Assembly (NCBI GenBank): GCA_014377705.1 | Contig: JACMPC010000131.1 | Location: 1-64,000, forward strand | Direction of reading: 5' to 3' | DNA length: 64,000 bases | Source of the DNA: Dermatophilaceae bacterium | GTDB taxonomy: Bacteria > Actinomycetota > Actinomycetes > Actinomycetales > Dermatophilaceae | In this document: piece after piece, positions 8,395-15,869 of the stretch | How positions within the stretch are numbered: position 1 is the stretch's first letter | Layout of the letters: every line of letters starts with the position of its first letter | The notes under the pieces: generated by a model | Told to the model about the DNA's origin: nothing | Database searches by the model: none | What the model saw: only the letters and a program-made list of their open reading frames with translations | Position numbers and translations under genes: made by a program

Positions 8395-10143
8395 TCAAGC
8401 CTTCCTGTTCGAGTGTCCGGGCCTGCTTCGCCGAACCTTCACCGTGGCCCGGGACGGCGACGGGCGACCGGGGGACAGTGACCCCGCCGCCACGACCGGC
8501 AACGGTGCTCGCATGGTCAGCACCGCCTCCTCGATCTCGCGGGTCCAGACCAGCGGGGTCGCCTCGAGCACTCGCAACATGTCGTCGTTCTGGGCCAGCA
8601 CGAAGGCGACCACCTCTTTGAAGCCGATTCGCTCGGCCAGCTCGAGCATGTGCCGGAGCAGCCGTGTTCCGATGCCGCGGTTCTGGTAGCCGTCCTCGAC
8701 GATGACAGCCAGCTCGGCCACGTGGCTGTCCTCGGGCACATCCGGGAACACGTTGCCCAGCCCGACGATGGCGCCCTCCTCGTTCATGACCACCAGCGTC
8801 GCGCCCCGGTGCCCGCCGGCGAGATGGCGAAGGCTGATGTCGCGCCATTCGCCGACGCCGGTGAGGTATCGCTGGTAGCGGGTCTGTTCGGAGCAACGCT
8901 CGTGCATGGCCGCGACCGCATCGGCGTCCTCCGGGCGGGCCAGCCGGATCCAGACGGTGGCGTCGTTCTTGATCGGTTCGACCCAGCCGAGGGCGTCTGC
9001 GTCGCCAGCCATCCGGGAGAGGGCAGCCGCGAGGCGCAACAGTGCTGAGGCGCGGGTCTTCTCAGCCGGGGCGAACGGCGCCCAGGCTCGATGCAGCACC
9101 ACGTGCCGGTCGGCCGTCCACTGCAGCCTGAGGACATCGGTGGCATCGTCCTCGCCCTCTGTCGCGTTGGTGACCTCGAAACTGTCAGCCTCCACCAGGG
9201 TGGCAGCCGACAGGGGTGCCGACCCGGGATTGGTGACGAGCTCCGTGGCGCCGTCCAGGACCCGGGTCGGCAGGTCGAGACCGTCGTCGGGTGAGCCCTG
9301 CGTCACATGGCCGTTGCTGCCCGCCGCCATGGCCGCGGAGAGGAGGGTGTCGGCACTGACCCTCTTCGGCACCGTCACCGCCAGGTCGATCGTGCGGGTG
9401 CCGTCGCCGGAGGCCAGCACCGAGGTGGCCACGACGTGCGCGTGCAACGTGCTCAACGCCCGGACCAGCAGGGCCAGCCCGCCCGGATGGTCTGGTATGT
9501 CGATGCGCAGCCGCCATGGGGTGCGGGCCCCGTGCTGGTCGGCCAGGAGCAGCTCGGGCGGCGCGAAGGCGGAGCCGATCCGGGCCATCAGCGCGTTCCA
9601 GTGCTCCTGGCTCGGCTGTTGATCCACCACCGGATCGACCATTGCTAGGCCGACGGAGAGGGCGAGGGCGAAGTGGACGAAGGCCGCGTCGTCGATGTCG
9701 GCGTCGAGACCGCCGGCTCGCCGGGTCTGCTCGGTGACTGCCTTGACGTTCGCCCAGCGCTTGTCCAGCCGGGCAGACTCCAGAGCCCGGATCTCGTCGT
9801 CCCGATGGGCCCGGGTGAGGGCCTCGAGCTCAAGGACGTTCCAGCTGCGCCGGGGCGCGGCGAAGATCTCTGCTGCAGCCTCGAGCAGCACCGCGAGCGG
9901 TGGCTCTGCCATCGGGTCGGCCGCCGCGGCGGCAATCCGGTCGGAGGACCGGGAGGTCAGCTTGGCGGCGAGCACCTCTCCGAAGAGCTGTGCGCGGCCC
10001 CCGGACAGCCGGGTTACCGTGTGCGCGGTCACCCCGGCACGCGAGGCCACCATCTGCAGCTTGGTGCCGCTGTAGCCGTTCTCCTCGAACAGGTCCGCCG
10101 CCGCGTCGAGTATTCGTTGCCGGCGGTCGGCGTCGCTGCTCAT
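8395..10143 (-). CDS. TetR-ACT-GNAT three-domain regulator/acetyltransferase
   Basis: A 582-residue protein with an unusual domain order. Residues 1-50 form a TetR HTH (RILDAAADLFEENGYSGTKLQMVASRAGVT) and 51-197 a TetR-like helical domain. Residues about 208-285 resemble an ACT domain (RLRIDIPDHPGGLALLVRALSTLHAHVVATSVL). Residues about 300-390 are a linker region of uncertain fold. Residues 396-545 are a GNAT acetyltransferase with the acetyl-CoA loop QNRGIGTRLLRHMLELAERIG. ACT domains usually bind amino acids, and ACT-GNAT lysine acetyltransferases regulated by amino acids are known in actinobacteria. A fused TetR DNA-binding domain is not something I can match to a described family. The stop-start overlap with the upstream TetR gene and the coupling to the acyl-CoA dehydrogenase gene suggest that protein, or acyl-CoA synthetases, as possible targets. 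Confidence 0.85.
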   Translation of the reverse strand: MSSDADRRQRILDAAADLFEENGYSGTKLQMVASRAGVTAHTVTRLSGGRAQLFGEVLAAKLTSRSSDRIAAAAADPMAEPPLAVLLEAAAEIFAAPRRSWNVLELEALTRAHRDDEIRALESARLDKRWANVKAVTEQTRRAGGLDADIDDAAFVHFALALSVGLAMVDPVVDQQPSQEHWNALMARIGSAFAPPELLLADQHGARTPWRLRIDIPDHPGGLALLVRALSTLHAHVVATSVLASGDGTRTIDLAVTVPKRVSADTLLSAAMAAGSNGHVTQGSPDDGLDLPTRVLDGATELVTNPGSAPLSAATLVEADSFEVTNATEGEDDATDVLRLQWTADRHVVLHRAWAPFAPAEKTRASALLRLAAALSRMAGDADALGWVEPIKNDATVWIRLARPEDADAVAAMHERCSEQTRYQRYLTGVGEWRDISLRHLAGGHRGATLVVMNEEGAIVGLGNVFPDVPEDSHVAELAVIVEDGYQNRGIGTRLLRHMLELAERIGFKEVVAFVLAQNDDMLRVLEATPLVWTREIEEAVLTMRAPLPVVAAGSLSPGRPSPSRATVKVRRSRPGHSNRKA

Positions 10144-10802
10144 CGGGCCTTCCCTGACCGTGGTCGCTCCGTGTGAGCCACGGATGTGGCCTCGGGGTCA
10201 AGCAGTCTGCCGGCAAGCCAGGTGATCTCCGCGGCCGCGGTTGCAGGAGTCGCGGACGGCGCCATGACGTGGCTAAGGACGACGCGGACGATGATGTCGA
10301 TCGCCGTGCTGAGCTGGCGCGGGTCCAGGGGCAGGGCGAACGCCGTGAGGCGGTCGGCCATGACGGCTCTGGCAGCGGTCAGCAGGGACCGTGACCGGGT
10401 GGTGAGCGAGGGAAGCAGCTCGGTGTCCGCGCCGTGTGTGGCGGCCACGATCGCGCGCAGCAGTGCGCTGTCGTTCGTGAGCACGAGCACTCCCCGGACC
10501 GCGACGTGGACCGACTCCAGGAGGTCACCGGGATGCCGGTCGAACGCTCGCTCCACGATGCTGAGGAACCGTCCCAGCTCGTCCAGGACCATGGCTTCGG
10601 CCAGCACGGGCTTGGACCCGATCTCGTTGTACACCGTCTGTCGGCTGACACCGACGATCTGCGCGAGACGCGACATCGTCACTGACGACCATCCCGAATG
10701 CGTTGTCAGGTCAACCGCGGCGCTGACGATCCTGCGCTGAAGCGCGCTGACCCGGTCCGGCTCGATCGCCGCCCTCGCCCTTGCCGCCGTCATGAGCGTC
10801 AT
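10140..10802 (-). CDS. TetR-family regulator
   Basis: A 220-residue TetR protein with an HTH near the N-terminus (RIVSAAVDLTTHSGWSSVTMSRLAQIVGVSRQTVYNEIGSKPVLAEAMV). The remaining helical domain contains DRHPGDLLESVHVAVRGVL and a hydrophobic ligand-binding core. The start at 10802 (or 10793, both ATG) puts the HTH at the usual distance; there is no strong ribosome site. The stop overlaps the start of the TetR-ACT-GNAT gene by 4 bases (ATGA). Its position 107 bp downstream of alkB on the same strand makes it a candidate repressor for the alkB operator, but the adjacent fusion protein is an alternative. Confidence 0.87.
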   Translation of the reverse strand: MTLMTAARARAAIEPDRVSALQRRIVSAAVDLTTHSGWSSVTMSRLAQIVGVSRQTVYNEIGSKPVLAEAMVLDELGRFLSIVERAFDRHPGDLLESVHVAVRGVLVLTNDSALLRAIVAATHGADTELLPSLTTRSRSLLTAARAVMADRLTAFALPLDPRQLSTAIDIIVRVVLSHVMAPSATPATAAAEITWLAGRLLDPEATSVAHTERPRSGKAR

Positions 10803-10909
10803 CGTAGACAGTCCCGGGGAGGCTGCCACGGGGCGCCGTGTCCGGGCCTGTCGGCTGGGGCGAACGGGCCCGTCATCATGACCTGCCGCCGGGCCGCCTC
10901 CGGGGCGGC

Positions 10910-12388
10910 TCACCGCCGTCCCGGCCACCGACCTGCGGTCCCGGGGACGATGAAGTCGGCCTTCTCGCGCACACCGCAGTCCGGGCAGCACCAGGTGTCG
11001 GGCACCGCCGACCACGATGTGCCTGCCGGGAACCCCTCGCGGGGATCACCGGCTTTCTCGTCGTACACGTAGTCGCAGCCAGGGCACCGGGCACCGGTGA
11101 CGTGGGCGCCCCAAACTCCGGCCGGGTGTGGGCCGTTCTCGCCGCCCGCGCGGGCAAGGACGGAGATCAGGCCGGGGGCTTGAGCGCTTGGTGGGACTGC
11201 GGGCGCGGGGTACCTCGTCAGCACATGGGCCCTGCGGGCTGGCTGGATGTTCGCGAGGCTGATGTCCCCGCGGAAGTGGGTGAGCACGCGCTGGTCCATG
11301 ACCCGGCGCCACGCGCGGGGAACGAGCGCCAGCAGGATCATCCCGGCGTACCCGGTGGGCAGGACGGGGGACTCCTCGTAGTCGCGCAGCGCCTGGTAGC
11401 GGCGGGTGGGGTTCGCGTGGTGGTCGCTGTGCCGCTGGAGGTGGTAGAGCAGCACGTTGGTGGCGATGTTGTTGGAGTTCCAGCTGTGGCCGGGGGCGAC
11501 CCGTTCGTAGCGCTCGTGGCCGGGAGCGCCGGTGCGCTGGCGCAGCATCCCGTAGTGCTCCAGGTAGTTGACCGCCTCCAGGAGGGTGAAGGCGATGACC
11601 GCCTGCAGCACGAGATACGGAAGGACCCCGATACCAAGCCACGCGAGCACCACGCCCCACAGGACCACTGACATCAACCAGGCGTTCAGGACGTCGTTGC
11701 CGATGCGGAAGGGGTGCTGGCCGCGGCGGGCGAGGCGGCGCTTCTCCAGGCGCCAGGCACTCCGGCACGAGCCGAGCACGGTGCGCGGCCAGAAGCGGTA
11801 GAAGCTCTCACCGACCCGGCTGCTCGCAGGGTCCTGCGGCGTGGCCACCCGCGAGTGATGGCCGCGGTTGTGCTCGATGTAGAAGTGGCCGTAGAAGCTC
11901 TGGGCCAGGGCGATCTTGGACAGCCATCGTTCATGGCTCTCCTTCTTGTGCCCGAGCTCGTGGGCCGTGTTGATCCCGATGCCACCGATGAAGCCGATGG
12001 TGAGCGTCAATCCCACCTTGTCAACGACGCTCAGGTCGCCGTGGCGCAGGAACCAGAAGGCGGCGGCGAACCCGGCATACTGCACCGGCAGGAAGAGGTA
12101 GGTGATCCAGCGGTAGTACCTGTCGCCCTCCAGGGCCGCGATCAGGTCATCTGGCGGGTTGGAGCGGTCCAGGCCGGTGACCAGGTCGATCGCCGGGACG
12201 AGCCCGAGGATCACGATCGGACCTATCCAGAGCCACACGCCCCAGCCGGTCAGCGCGTGCAGGCCCAGCGCGACGAAGGCAAGAGACGGCATCACCAGGG
12301 CGATCAGCCACAGGTAGCGCTTCCTGTCCTTCCACCGACGCGTCAATCCTGCCAGAGTCGTTCCGGGTGCGTCCATGCGGCTGGGCAT
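10910..12388 (-). CDS. alkB: Alkane 1-monooxygenase fused to rubredoxin
   Basis: A 492-residue integral-membrane non-heme di-iron hydroxylase with its electron donor fused at the C-terminus. Several hydrophobic segments precede the histidine boxes HELGHKKESH (from 143), EHNRGHHSRVATPQDPASSR (from 172) and LQRHSDHHANPTRRYQ (from 317). The alkane hydroxylase signature NYLEHYGMLRQ is at 274. Residues 435-471 are a rubredoxin with Cys pairs CPGC and CPDC. It would oxidise medium or long n-alkanes to 1-alkanols. The fusion form is known from several actinobacteria. ATG 12388 follows AGGAG. A perfect palindrome lies upstream. No separate rubredoxin reductase is seen nearby. Confidence 0.96.
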   Translation of the reverse strand: MPSRMDAPGTTLAGLTRRWKDRKRYLWLIALVMPSLAFVALGLHALTGWGVWLWIGPIVILGLVPAIDLVTGLDRSNPPDDLIAALEGDRYYRWITYLFLPVQYAGFAAAFWFLRHGDLSVVDKVGLTLTIGFIGGIGINTAHELGHKKESHERWLSKIALAQSFYGHFYIEHNRGHHSRVATPQDPASSRVGESFYRFWPRTVLGSCRSAWRLEKRRLARRGQHPFRIGNDVLNAWLMSVVLWGVVLAWLGIGVLPYLVLQAVIAFTLLEAVNYLEHYGMLRQRTGAPGHERYERVAPGHSWNSNNIATNVLLYHLQRHSDHHANPTRRYQALRDYEESPVLPTGYAGMILLALVPRAWRRVMDQRVLTHFRGDISLANIQPARRAHVLTRYPAPAVPPSAQAPGLISVLARAGGENGPHPAGVWGAHVTGARCPGCDYVYDEKAGDPREGFPAGTSWSAVPDTWCCPDCGVREKADFIVPGTAGRWPGRR

Positions 12389-12409
12389 CTGCCGGGCTCC
12401 TGACGTCGG

Positions 12410-12438
12410 GGTTTACAGACCATATAGTCCTGTAAACC
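12410..12438. promoter_or_regulatory. Palindromic operator/promoter of alkB
   Basis: Perfect 9-base arms GGTTTACAG and CTGTAAACC flank the 11-base centre ACCATATAGTC, 22 bp upstream of the alkB start. Read toward alkB, TTTACA resembles a -35 and TATATG in the centre could belong to a -10, so a bound dimer would block RNA polymerase. The size suits a TetR-type regulator; two TetR proteins are encoded just downstream of alkB. Binding is inferred. Confidence 0.65.
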
Positions 12439-12470
12439 TCGACGGCAAGGGGAAAGGCTGTCAGAACCGG

Positions 12471-12956
12471 TCAGCGGACCCGGCCATAGCGGACGGCGGG
12501 GAAGGACGCCCAGATAGTCGACAGCTTGACGTAGCTTCCAGTCCTGGGTGAGTGCCACATCTTGTTGGCGCCGGCATAGATGCCCACGTGACCCACCGTG
12601 CCGCCGCTGATGAAGAAGACCAGGTCGCCCGGCCGGCGAGAGGCTGGCGATATGGGCTGCGTGGCGTTGTACTGCTGAGCCGCCGTTCGCGGAAGGTACT
12701 TGCGAGCGCGCGCGTACGACCATTTGGTGAGTCCGGAGCAGTCAAAGCGGTACGGGCCCATCGCCCCGTACTGGTAGGGGGAGCCCCGCTTGGAGACTGC
12801 CTGCGAAAGGGCGCTTGTGGCGGTGGCCGCTGATACCACGGCTCCTGCCGGGGGGGCACTCGTGGCGGCGATGCCGCCGCTGAGGCCAAGGGCCAGCATC
12901 AGCGTCATGAGCAGGCGGGTGGCCGGGCGGGTTGTCATCGATGGTGAAGCGGTCAT
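12471..12956 (-). CDS. Secreted NlpC/P60 cell-wall peptidase
   Basis: A 161-residue protein with an N-terminal signal peptide (a hydrophobic stretch LLMTLMLALGLSGGIAATSAPPAGA) and an NlpC/P60 domain. The catalytic Cys is in RFDCSGLTKWSYA, the His in TVGHVGIYAG and the third polar residue is the His of MWHSPRTG. Such enzymes cleave gamma-D-Glu-meso-DAP bonds in peptidoglycan and act outside the membrane. There are no SH3 or LysM domains, so the protein is minimal. A ribosome site GGAG precedes ATG 12956; an internal ATG (MTTRP) is an alternative. A riboswitch-like leader lies directly upstream. Confidence 0.92.
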   Translation of the reverse strand: MTASPSMTTRPATRLLMTLMLALGLSGGIAATSAPPAGAVVSAATATSALSQAVSKRGSPYQYGAMGPYRFDCSGLTKWSYARARKYLPRTAAQQYNATQPISPASRRPGDLVFFISGGTVGHVGIYAGANKMWHSPRTGSYVKLSTIWASFPAVRYGRVR

Positions 12957-12971
12957 AGGTGAGCTCCAGAC

Positions 12972-13150
12972 GGACGCCTGTGAACATGACCTGTCGGGTT
13001 CGGGACCGTTCTCCCGGCCGTATGGTCAAGACTTGACCACGGCTTCACCCCAAGGGAGCACCTGGATCTGTGCACCCGCAGCACTTGGGTGATCCACTCC
13101 CGCCGCACGTTCCACAGAGTCGATACCCGGGTGCGGCGGCGAGACTTGGC
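12972..13150 (-). promoter_or_regulatory. Cyclic di-AMP (ydaO/yuaA) riboswitch
   Basis: Read on the minus strand, the leader holds the conserved sequence blocks of the ydaO/yuaA class: CGCCG near the 5' end, GGAGTGGATCACCCAAG, CTTGGGGTGAAGCC, then CCGAACCCGACAGGTCA and a closing AGGCGTC. ACCCAAG can pair with CTTGGGGT. The class senses c-di-AMP and commonly controls wall hydrolases of the NlpC/P60 or Rpf type in actinobacteria, as here. The start of the peptidase gene is only about 16 bp further on, so control is likely at transcription or at ribosome access. Assigned from motif memory; no covariance search was run. Confidence 0.8.
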
Positions 13151-13514
13151 GGCGCAGCGGGTGCCCCGCCACTGACGGTGGGGGCTTTTCTCAGTATTTG
13201 TCCCAGCCGAGAGCGGTTTCAGCGCGTTGCAGCCTTGTCAGCCCTTTTCCGGTACCGTCTGACCGAAGGGGGATCGGACGTCTGACCGAACGGGGAACAT
13301 GGCGCTGACCGAACAGGGGACCGGGTGAGTACCGAACGGGGGATCCGGCACTCGCGGTGGCGTTCGGCCGCCATCGTCTTGTCAAGCTCATCTGCGTTGG
13401 CGACCATGGCGGGTAGGGCGATCAGCGGAGCACGGCCGGACACGTGCAGGGGTGTTGACCTGAGCGGTATGCGGCAGTGGGGCCGCCGACCCCGGGAGGG
13501 CGAGGAGGAACGTG
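13151..13514. other. Intergenic region upstream of riboswitch and hydrolase
   Basis: This divergent intergenic region separates the riboswitch leader from the alpha/beta hydrolase gene. No convincing gene was found. It contains the 23-bp repeat block listed separately and the hydrolase ribosome site GAGGAGG at 13502-13508. Promoters for both directions should lie here. Confidence 0.5.
13262..13353. repeat. Four direct repeats with exact 23-bp period
   Basis: The core ACCGAAcgGGGgA starts at 13262, 13285, 13308 and 13331, exactly 23 bp apart, while the rest of each unit is diverged (first unit reads ACCGAAGGGGGATCGG). Conserved core plus fixed spacing of about two helical turns points to a protein-binding array rather than a slippage repeat. 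It lies between divergent genes. Confidence 0.75.
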
Positions 13515-14468
13515 ATGACCGTTGAGCTGCCGGGCCCGGAGCCCGGGATGCCGCCGTCTTTGTGGGTTGATCTTGATGGTCCTGTTCACTATGTCGACTA
13601 TGGCGGCCCGGCGGACGGCCCCCTGCTGGTCTGCGTGCACGGGCTCGGCGGGTCGCTGGTCAACTGGGCCGCGGTGGCCCCGACGCTGTCGCAGACCTGC
13701 CGCGTGCTCGCGCTCGACCTGGCGGGGTTCGGCCGGACCCGTAGCAACGGGCGGTCCCCCTCCGTGCACGCGAACCAGGAGCTCCTCCGCCGGTTCCTGG
13801 CCGAGATGTTCTCCGAGCCTGCCATCCTGGTCGGGAACTCGATGGGCGGGCTGATCTCGGTCCTGCAGGCCTCGGCCCACCCCGAGACGGTCGCCGGCCT
13901 GGTGCTGATCGACCCAGCCCTGCCGGTCGGGCTCGGCTCGCGACCCGATCCGCTGGTGGCCGTGATGTTCGGGCTGTATGCCGTGCCCGCAGTGGGGCGC
14001 ACCGTGGTGGCCCGGAGGCGCTCGTCCCGCTCGGCTGAGCAGCAGGCGCTGTCGGTGCTGCGGCTGTGCTGCGCCGACTCCTCCAGGGTGCCGGCCAACG
14101 TGGTCGAGCACCATCTCGCGCTGGCCCGGGAACGCTGGGACTACCCGGACGTCGATGGCGAGCTTCTGCTGGCTGCACGCTCGCTGATGTGGGTCCTGGC
14201 CCGGCGCAGGCAGCACGCCGAGAAGCTCAGGGGTATCGCGGTTCCGGTGCTGTTGCTGCACGGTGACCAGGACCGGCTGATTCCCATCGGCTCGGCGCGT
14301 GCCACTGCGGCGGCCAATCCGACGTGGCGTTTCGCGGTCGCCGAGGGGGTCGGCCATGTGCCCCAGCTGGAGGTGCCGGAGTGGACGCTGGACCAGATCC
14401 TGGACTGGCTGGAGACCGACGGCCTGGCCGCCGCCTATGCGGCGAGTCCTGACAGCCGGCGCATCTGA
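13515..14468 (+). CDS. Alpha/beta hydrolase
   Basis: A 317-residue alpha/beta-hydrolase fold protein. The oxyanion segment is LVCVHGLGGSLVNW, the nucleophile elbow is GNSMGG (catalytic Ser), the acid is in LLLHGDQDRLIPIG and the His in VAEGVGHVPQLEVPEW. A lid is inserted between strands 6 and 7. No signal peptide is seen. Such proteins include esterases, lipases and haloperoxidase-like hydrolases; the substrate is unknown. ATG 13515 is preferred over the adjacent GTG 13512 because it lies 6 bases from AGGAGG. Confidence 0.88.
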   Translation: MTVELPGPEPGMPPSLWVDLDGPVHYVDYGGPADGPLLVCVHGLGGSLVNWAAVAPTLSQTCRVLALDLAGFGRTRSNGRSPSVHANQELLRRFLAEMFSEPAILVGNSMGGLISVLQASAHPETVAGLVLIDPALPVGLGSRPDPLVAVMFGLYAVPAVGRTVVARRRSSRSAEQQALSVLRLCCADSSRVPANVVEHHLALARERWDYPDVDGELLLAARSLMWVLARRRQHAEKLRGIAVPVLLLHGDQDRLIPIGSARATAAANPTWRFAVAEGVGHVPQLEVPEWTLDQILDWLETDGLAAAYAASPDSRRI

Positions 14469-14625
14469 CTCCCGCCCGCGAGCCCCGGATCCCCTCACCA
14501 GCGCGACGAGCTCTCCGTGGGCGCCTCGATGCCATCTCACACCGGCGGAGGAACAGCAGTTCGAGCGCCGGAAGGGCATCGACATCGCAGCGAAGCGATA
14601 TTGCTCACACTCCTTTTGAGGAAGC

Positions 14626-14657
14626 CTGTCCCCGGCAGGTCGTTGTACTGGGGACAG
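14626..14657. promoter_or_regulatory. Inverted repeat upstream of old yellow enzyme gene
   Basis: CTGTCCCC (14626-14633) and GGGGACAG (14650-14657) form perfect 8-base arms around 16 bases, 20 bp before the start of the downstream gene. It could be an operator or a 5'UTR hairpin. The 208-bp gap between the two genes holds nothing else recognisable. Confidence 0.4.
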
Positions 14658-14677
14658 CCCACCTCAGAGGAGCCACA

Positions 14678-15757
14678 GTGACAGACCTTTTTTCGCCGTA
14701 CCAGCTTGGAAGCCTCACGCTTGCCAACCGCTTCGTGATGGCGCCACTGACCCGCAACCGTGCGGGCGCTGGTGAGGCTCCGACGGAGCTCGCCGCCGAG
14801 TACTACGCCCAGCGGGCCGCCGCAGGGCTCATCATCAGCGAGGGCACCCAGCCCAGCGCGGTGGGCCAGGGCTACCCGCACACCCCGGGTCTGCACACCG
14901 ACGAGCAGGTCGCCGGCTGGACCCTCGTCGCCGACGAGGTGCACGCTCGCGGAGGCCGGATCATCGCCCAGCTCATGCATGCCGGCCGGATCAGCCACCA
15001 GTCGATCACCGGCCTGCGTCCGGTCGCGCCCTCAGCGGTCACGCCCGCCGGCGAGGTCTACACCGAGCAGGGCATGAAGCCCTTCGAGGAGCCACGTGCC
15101 CTCGAGACTGCTGAGCTGCCGGGTGTCGTCGCCGAGTTCGTCGACGCCGCGCGCCGTGCCGTCCTGGCCGGCCTTGACGGGGTCGAGCTGCACGCCGCCA
15201 ACGGCTACCTGCTGCAGCAGTTCCTTGCCGACGGCAGCAACAAGCGCACCGACGAGTATGGCGGGTCCCCGCAGAACCGCGCCCGCTTCGTGGTTGAGGT
15301 GGCGACGGCCGTGGCCAGCGCCATCGGCGCCGACAAGGTCGGGATCCGGATCTCGCCGGCCGGCACCTTCAACGACGCCAGCGAGACCGAGACGGAGCAG
15401 ACGTACGCCGCGCTGCTCGACGGGCTGAAGCCGCTGGACCTGCTCTACCTGCACATCCTGGAGACCCCGGACACCGACTTCCATGAGCAGCTCCGCAAGC
15501 AGTGGGACGGGACGATCATCTTCAACACCGGTTTCACCGGGCCTTCTGACCTTGCCACCGCGCAGGAGACAGTCGACTCCGGGGACACCGACCTGTTCTG
15601 CATCGGCCGCGGCTTCCTGGCCAACCCTGACCTGGTCGAGCGGCTGCGGACCGGCGCACCGCTCAACGAGCCCGACATGGACACGTTCTACAGCGGCGGC
15701 GCGAAGGGCTACACGGACTACCCCGTGCTGATGTCCTACCCTGTGCTGTCGGCCTGA
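14678..15757 (+). CDS. Old yellow enzyme family alkene reductase
   Basis: A 359-residue FMN-dependent NADH:flavin oxidoreductase of the NemA/PETN reductase type. Visible are FSPYQLGSLTLANRFVMAPLTRNRA, the FMN and substrate-binding HAGRISH, DGVELHAANGYLLQQFLADGSNKRTDEYGGS and FCIGRGFLANPDLVERLR. Length is typical. It would reduce activated alkenes, quinones, nitroesters or N-ethylmaleimide using NADPH in the cytoplasm. It starts with GTG after AGAGGAG. A strong hairpin follows the stop codon. There is no adjacent regulator; the inverted repeat upstream may serve one encoded elsewhere. Confidence 0.94.
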   Translation: MTDLFSPYQLGSLTLANRFVMAPLTRNRAGAGEAPTELAAEYYAQRAAAGLIISEGTQPSAVGQGYPHTPGLHTDEQVAGWTLVADEVHARGGRIIAQLMHAGRISHQSITGLRPVAPSAVTPAGEVYTEQGMKPFEEPRALETAELPGVVAEFVDAARRAVLAGLDGVELHAANGYLLQQFLADGSNKRTDEYGGSPQNRARFVVEVATAVASAIGADKVGIRISPAGTFNDASETETEQTYAALLDGLKPLDLLYLHILETPDTDFHEQLRKQWDGTIIFNTGFTGPSDLATAQETVDSGDTDLFCIGRGFLANPDLVERLRTGAPLNEPDMDTFYSGGAKGYTDYPVLMSYPVLSA

Positions 15758-15762
15758 CGGTC

Positions 15763-15790
15763 GACGGGCCGCCTGCGAAGGCGGCCCGTC
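15763..15790 (+). terminator. Hairpin terminator after old yellow enzyme gene
   Basis: Perfect 11-bp stem GACGGGCCGCC/GGCGGCCCGTC with the 6-base loop TGCGAA, starting 6 bp after the stop codon. No U-tract follows, as is common for actinobacterial hairpin terminators. Confidence 0.7.
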
Positions 15791-15869
15791 AGCGTCAGTC
15801 CGCGATGATCCTGAGGCATCCCCTTGCCAGGGTTTCTGAAAGCGGCGGCAACCAGAGGAGCTGGGCACA

